A stretch of DNA of 64,000 nt from Paulinella micropora (lineage: Eukaryota > Cercozoa > Imbricatea > Euglyphida). The position numbers and the translations under genes are program-made. The notes under the pieces were generated by a model, which saw only the letters and a list, made by a program, of their open reading frames with translations, made no database searches and had not been told where the DNA came from. Position 1 is the stretch's first letter. The number at the start of each line of letters is the position of its first letter. Where the stretch lies: assembly GCA_009731375.1 (NCBI GenBank), contig BJOX01000248.1, forward strand, positions 31,566 to 95,565, given 5' to 3'. This document shows, piece by piece, positions 62,096-64,000 of this stretch.

Positions 62096-62142
62096 ATATT
62101 ATAAGTAATATAATTTATTTCTTTAAATGGTTTTACGTTTTA
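62096..62142 (-). promoter_or_regulatory. Shared upstream motif, copy 1
   Basis: On the minus strand GTAAAACCATTTAAAGAAAT, an AT-rich spacer, then ATTACTTATAATATAG directly before ATG 62,091. Nearly the same as the 62,414-62,452 segment. Confidence 0.6.
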
Positions 62143-62415
62143 AATTAAATTATTATTTAATACAATCATCACCCTTAATTTTAGTTGTGCTATTGCTTCT
62201 TCACAAATTTGCCATTTGTAGATATTCAACATTGTTTGAGCCTCTAATGCTTTGTTTTTCTGTTCATCCCAAAACTTAAAGGCTTTGCTATATCGTTGAA
62301 GCGTTTCTCTTCTAGTGTATTTCTTAATCCTTCTATCGCCCGCTAATGCTTCTGGAAAATGTGAGTTGTATAGTTCTTTCAATTCCTTGTCCGCTTGTAT
62401 CATTATAGAAGACAT
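62140..62415 (-). CDS. Unknown helical protein, 91 aa
   Basis: 91 residues, intact, mainly helical (KELKELYNSHFPEALAGDRR, then KALEAQTMLNIYKWQICEEA). No family recognised. Preceded by the shared upstream motif, so probably expressed with the polymerase. Confidence 0.45.
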   Translation of the reverse strand: MSSIMIQADKELKELYNSHFPEALAGDRRIKKYTRRETLQRYSKAFKFWDEQKNKALEAQTMLNIYKWQICEEAIAQLKLRVMIVLNNNLI

Positions 62416-62460
62416 ATTATATAAGTAATAATATTTATTTCTTTAAATGGTTTTACATTT
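62414..62460 (-). promoter_or_regulatory. Shared upstream motif, copy 2
   Basis: On the minus strand GTAAAACCATTTAAAGAAAT, then ATTATTACTTATATAAT directly before ATG 62,415. About 40 bp are nearly identical to copy 1. Confidence 0.6.
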
Positions 62461-62486
62461 TATTTTTATAACATTATTATAACAAA

Positions 62487-62717
62487 TCACGAGTGATTTT
62501 TATAATATCTTTCCATGTCGTCATTTCTACGAATTATACGAATAACTTTATGTCCTCCAATCATAACCTCTTCTTTCTCTGCGAAGTAGTCTCTATGAAA
62601 GTCAGATTTTTCGTGTTGATATTTTCCATATATCCCTATTACTTTACCACATACACATGTATATTTCTGTTTTCTTCTTTCCTTTACATATTCCGCTCTC
62701 TTCTGTTTGCGTTCCAT
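62487..62717 (-). CDS. Small Cys/His protein at the right end
   Basis: 76 residues, intact, basic N-terminus, then YTCVCGKVIGIYGKYQHEKS and DFH: a C-x-C-G...H...H arrangement also seen at the C-terminus of the left-end GIY-YIG gene. This may be a zinc-binding module. It is the last gene before the right TIR (65 bp away). Confidence 0.5.
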   Translation of the reverse strand: MERKQKRAEYVKERRKQKYTCVCGKVIGIYGKYQHEKSDFHRDYFAEKEEVMIGGHKVIRIIRRNDDMERYYKNHS

Positions 62718-62781
62718 CTATATCAAAGACAAAATTTTTTCTTTTACGATACATATATGTTTTTCGTGCGTGCTCTGTGGA

Positions 62782-62903
62782 GGGCTCTTTGGGGTGTTTT
62801 ATGCTCTTGTATTGATAGTTCAAACTAGCAATAGGAGAAGAGAAATGAAATTTATGAGGTCGTTTTAAGGCACGAAAAAACGACCCTTGTAAATTTCATA
62901 TTA
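62782..62903 (-). repeat. Right terminal inverted repeat
   Basis: Partner of the left TIR. It contains the same internal TTAAAACGACCTCATAAATT block in reverse complement and ends at the TACTA duplication. Confidence 0.95.
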
Positions 62904-62908
62904 TACTA
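62904..62908. other. Right target-site duplication TACTA
   Basis: Direct repeat partner of 40,784-40,788. Confidence 0.85.
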
Positions 62909-64000
62909 CTGTGGTTGAGGGTGATGGCTACGCTTGCATACTTGCATTTGTGCTTGTTTGCTGTTTTGCTGCGTGCCTTGTATGAAAGTTGGGCGGTCTG
63001 GAATCTATAGGGAATGCAAAAAAAGTTTGTGAGATCCTGTTGTTGATAAAAGCGAGCCAGAAGCGAGCCAGCAGCCATGAGTACTGCCATGCACACATAA
63101 TTGAAGCTGATGTAATAGGAGAACGAACTCATGAAAATGTTGTGTTTAGGGGCAGCAGGTGTGAGGCGAGGGGAGCCCAGCTTCGGAGCCATATGCAAGA
63201 GGCCTGTCTGGCGCACAGGGCAGTCTTTCTTGGGGCGTCTTTTGTCCGCACGAGTTGATCATGATGAAAAAAGAACGTTGTGCTTGTTGGTCGGCCTGTT
63301 AGCGTTGTCATGGCAAGGTAGCCAGATATGTTTTTTCTTCATACATAACTCAGTGCAGGGCAGCTACAATTTGCTGTAAGTGTTGAAAAGCTTTGTGCCA
63401 CTCTAGCATATTGATTCATCATATGAAACACCTGGCGCCTTATTTTCTTGCAGACAACCATGCATGTATCGTAAAAGTGCTCTTGGTGTTTCGTTATGTA
63501 TGTCGTCCGGTCGATCCCAGCTTGTCAGTGCACTCTACGCCCAAACCTATGCATGACCTACAGTGCATACCTTTTCATGCATGGGATAGATGCAGCAGAT
63601 GCATATTCCAGTCACATTCGTGCGATATTCATGGACTTGATTATTGAGATTTCGCGCGTGGGTTTTCCACATTTACTTCATATTTTCCTGCATTCCGGAG
63701 TGAAAAGACAGCCCACAACCATTCATCTCATTGTGTGAAAGGTGCTGTTTAATCACAACAAGTTTGCAGCGCATGTCTTCTCATGCAGACGCATGAGGCC
63801 CTTTGCGTACGCGAGAAACACACATCCACCCTTTCGAATCCTCGCTCTCTGACGTTTGCTTTTCTTGTTTAGATGCTGCAGCTTTCTGCTCCTTTTTTGT
63901 GCTCTTGCTTTTCTTGGGGCCTTTGTCTGCTGCTTTCTTCTTTCGGGGGACACCTGTCTCGCATTGCTTCCATTGTGTTTTCTTGAATGTGCTGCATCCA
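62909..64000. other. Host flank, no confident gene
   Basis: GC-richer than the virus. An open frame at 63,131-63,379 contains a hydrophobic segment (CLLVGLLALSW) and ends near possible splice sites (donors at 63,318 and 63,376, acceptors near 63,357 and 63,453), but the joined frames do not stay open, so a gene is not established. A Lys/Arg-rich minus-strand frame lies at 63,753-63,953. It starts MSPERRKQQTKAPRKA, and no family is recognised. Confidence 0.3.

Larger units (their letters stand above)
40789..62903. mobile_element. Integrated Polinton-like/virophage-class virus, complete ends
   Basis: Length 22,115 bp, AT-rich compared with its flanks. It is bounded by 122-bp terminal inverted repeats and a 5-bp target duplication. 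The gene set (rve integrase, B-family DNA polymerase, FtsK-HerA-type ATPase, adenain-like protease, penton, major capsid) is the conserved core of Mavericks/Polintons, Mavirus-type virophages and some Polinton-like viruses. Which of these clades it belongs to needs capsid phylogeny. Most genes have frame breaks. Confidence 0.92.

Noticed and set aside
63131-63556. A three-exon host gene
   Set aside because: Plausible donor and acceptor sites exist, but joining them in phase meets a stop soon after the second junction, so it is left as an open question.

Overview
The window looks like nuclear DNA of a unicellular eukaryote, most likely an alga. Two spliced genes with GT-AG introns, a tRNA-derived SINE, Ty1/copia and DIRS-type retroelements and very abundant (AAT)n microsatellites are all present. 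The exact host lineage cannot be read from the sequence. Eleven runs of N interrupt the window, several of them next to long G or C runs, so parts of the layout are incomplete.

1-13,070: a dense field of one GC-rich, non-coding repeat family. Each copy runs from a conserved end (ggggctgcgccaacacct) through a tandem array of ~140-bp GC-rich units, then an array of ~180-bp units carrying a 16-nt palindrome, to a second end (ccaacacctttcaggg). Copies are separated by (AAT)n tracts and occur in both orientations, with one large inverted pair centred at ~3,155. 13,071-15,673: sparse DNA with a SINE copy and a gap. 15,721-23,156: a large multi-exon host gene with helicase-like motifs, split by a 2.3-kb TTC-type pyrimidine tract. 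23,992-30,686: a decayed Ty1/copia element (gag, PR, INT, RT, RNase H), followed directly by a DIRS-like element (RT, RNase H, tyrosine recombinase) to 33,363. 33,364-36,269: non-coding, with inverted repeats and GA microsatellites. 40,193-36,270 (minus): a ZIP-family metal transporter gene with at least eleven exons, one intron of which carries a SINE and (AAT)n tracts.

40,789-62,903: the main find, an integrated Polinton-like/virophage-class dsDNA virus of 22,115 bp. It is bounded by 122-bp terminal inverted repeats (one mismatch) and a 5-bp target duplication TACTA. It encodes a DDE (rve) integrase, B-family DNA polymerase, packaging ATPase, adenain-like protease, penton (minor capsid) and major capsid proteins, an S74-domain fibre, a D12-type adenine methyltransferase, a GIY-YIG nuclease, two small ExoX-C-like proteins and several small proteins. 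Genes fall into a minus-strand replication block (58,252-62,717), a plus-strand virion block (44,170-58,169) and a left-end block of accessory genes in mixed orientation with the integrase. Most core genes carry one or more reading-frame breaks, although the TIRs are almost identical. A protease-penton block is present twice, joined across a 10-N gap.

The best candidates for something undescribed are: (i) a family of paired hairpins with fixed flanks CGATGTTT...AAATATC at viral gene ends, probably 3'-end or termination signals; (ii) a shared upstream motif GTAAAAC(C/A)ATTTAA on replication-block genes; (iii) the GC-rich tandem/foldback repeat family of the first 13 kb; and (iv) the copia-DIRS junction in which two reverse transcriptase modules lie in one frame separated by a single TGA. 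62,909-64,000 is host flank with no confident gene.
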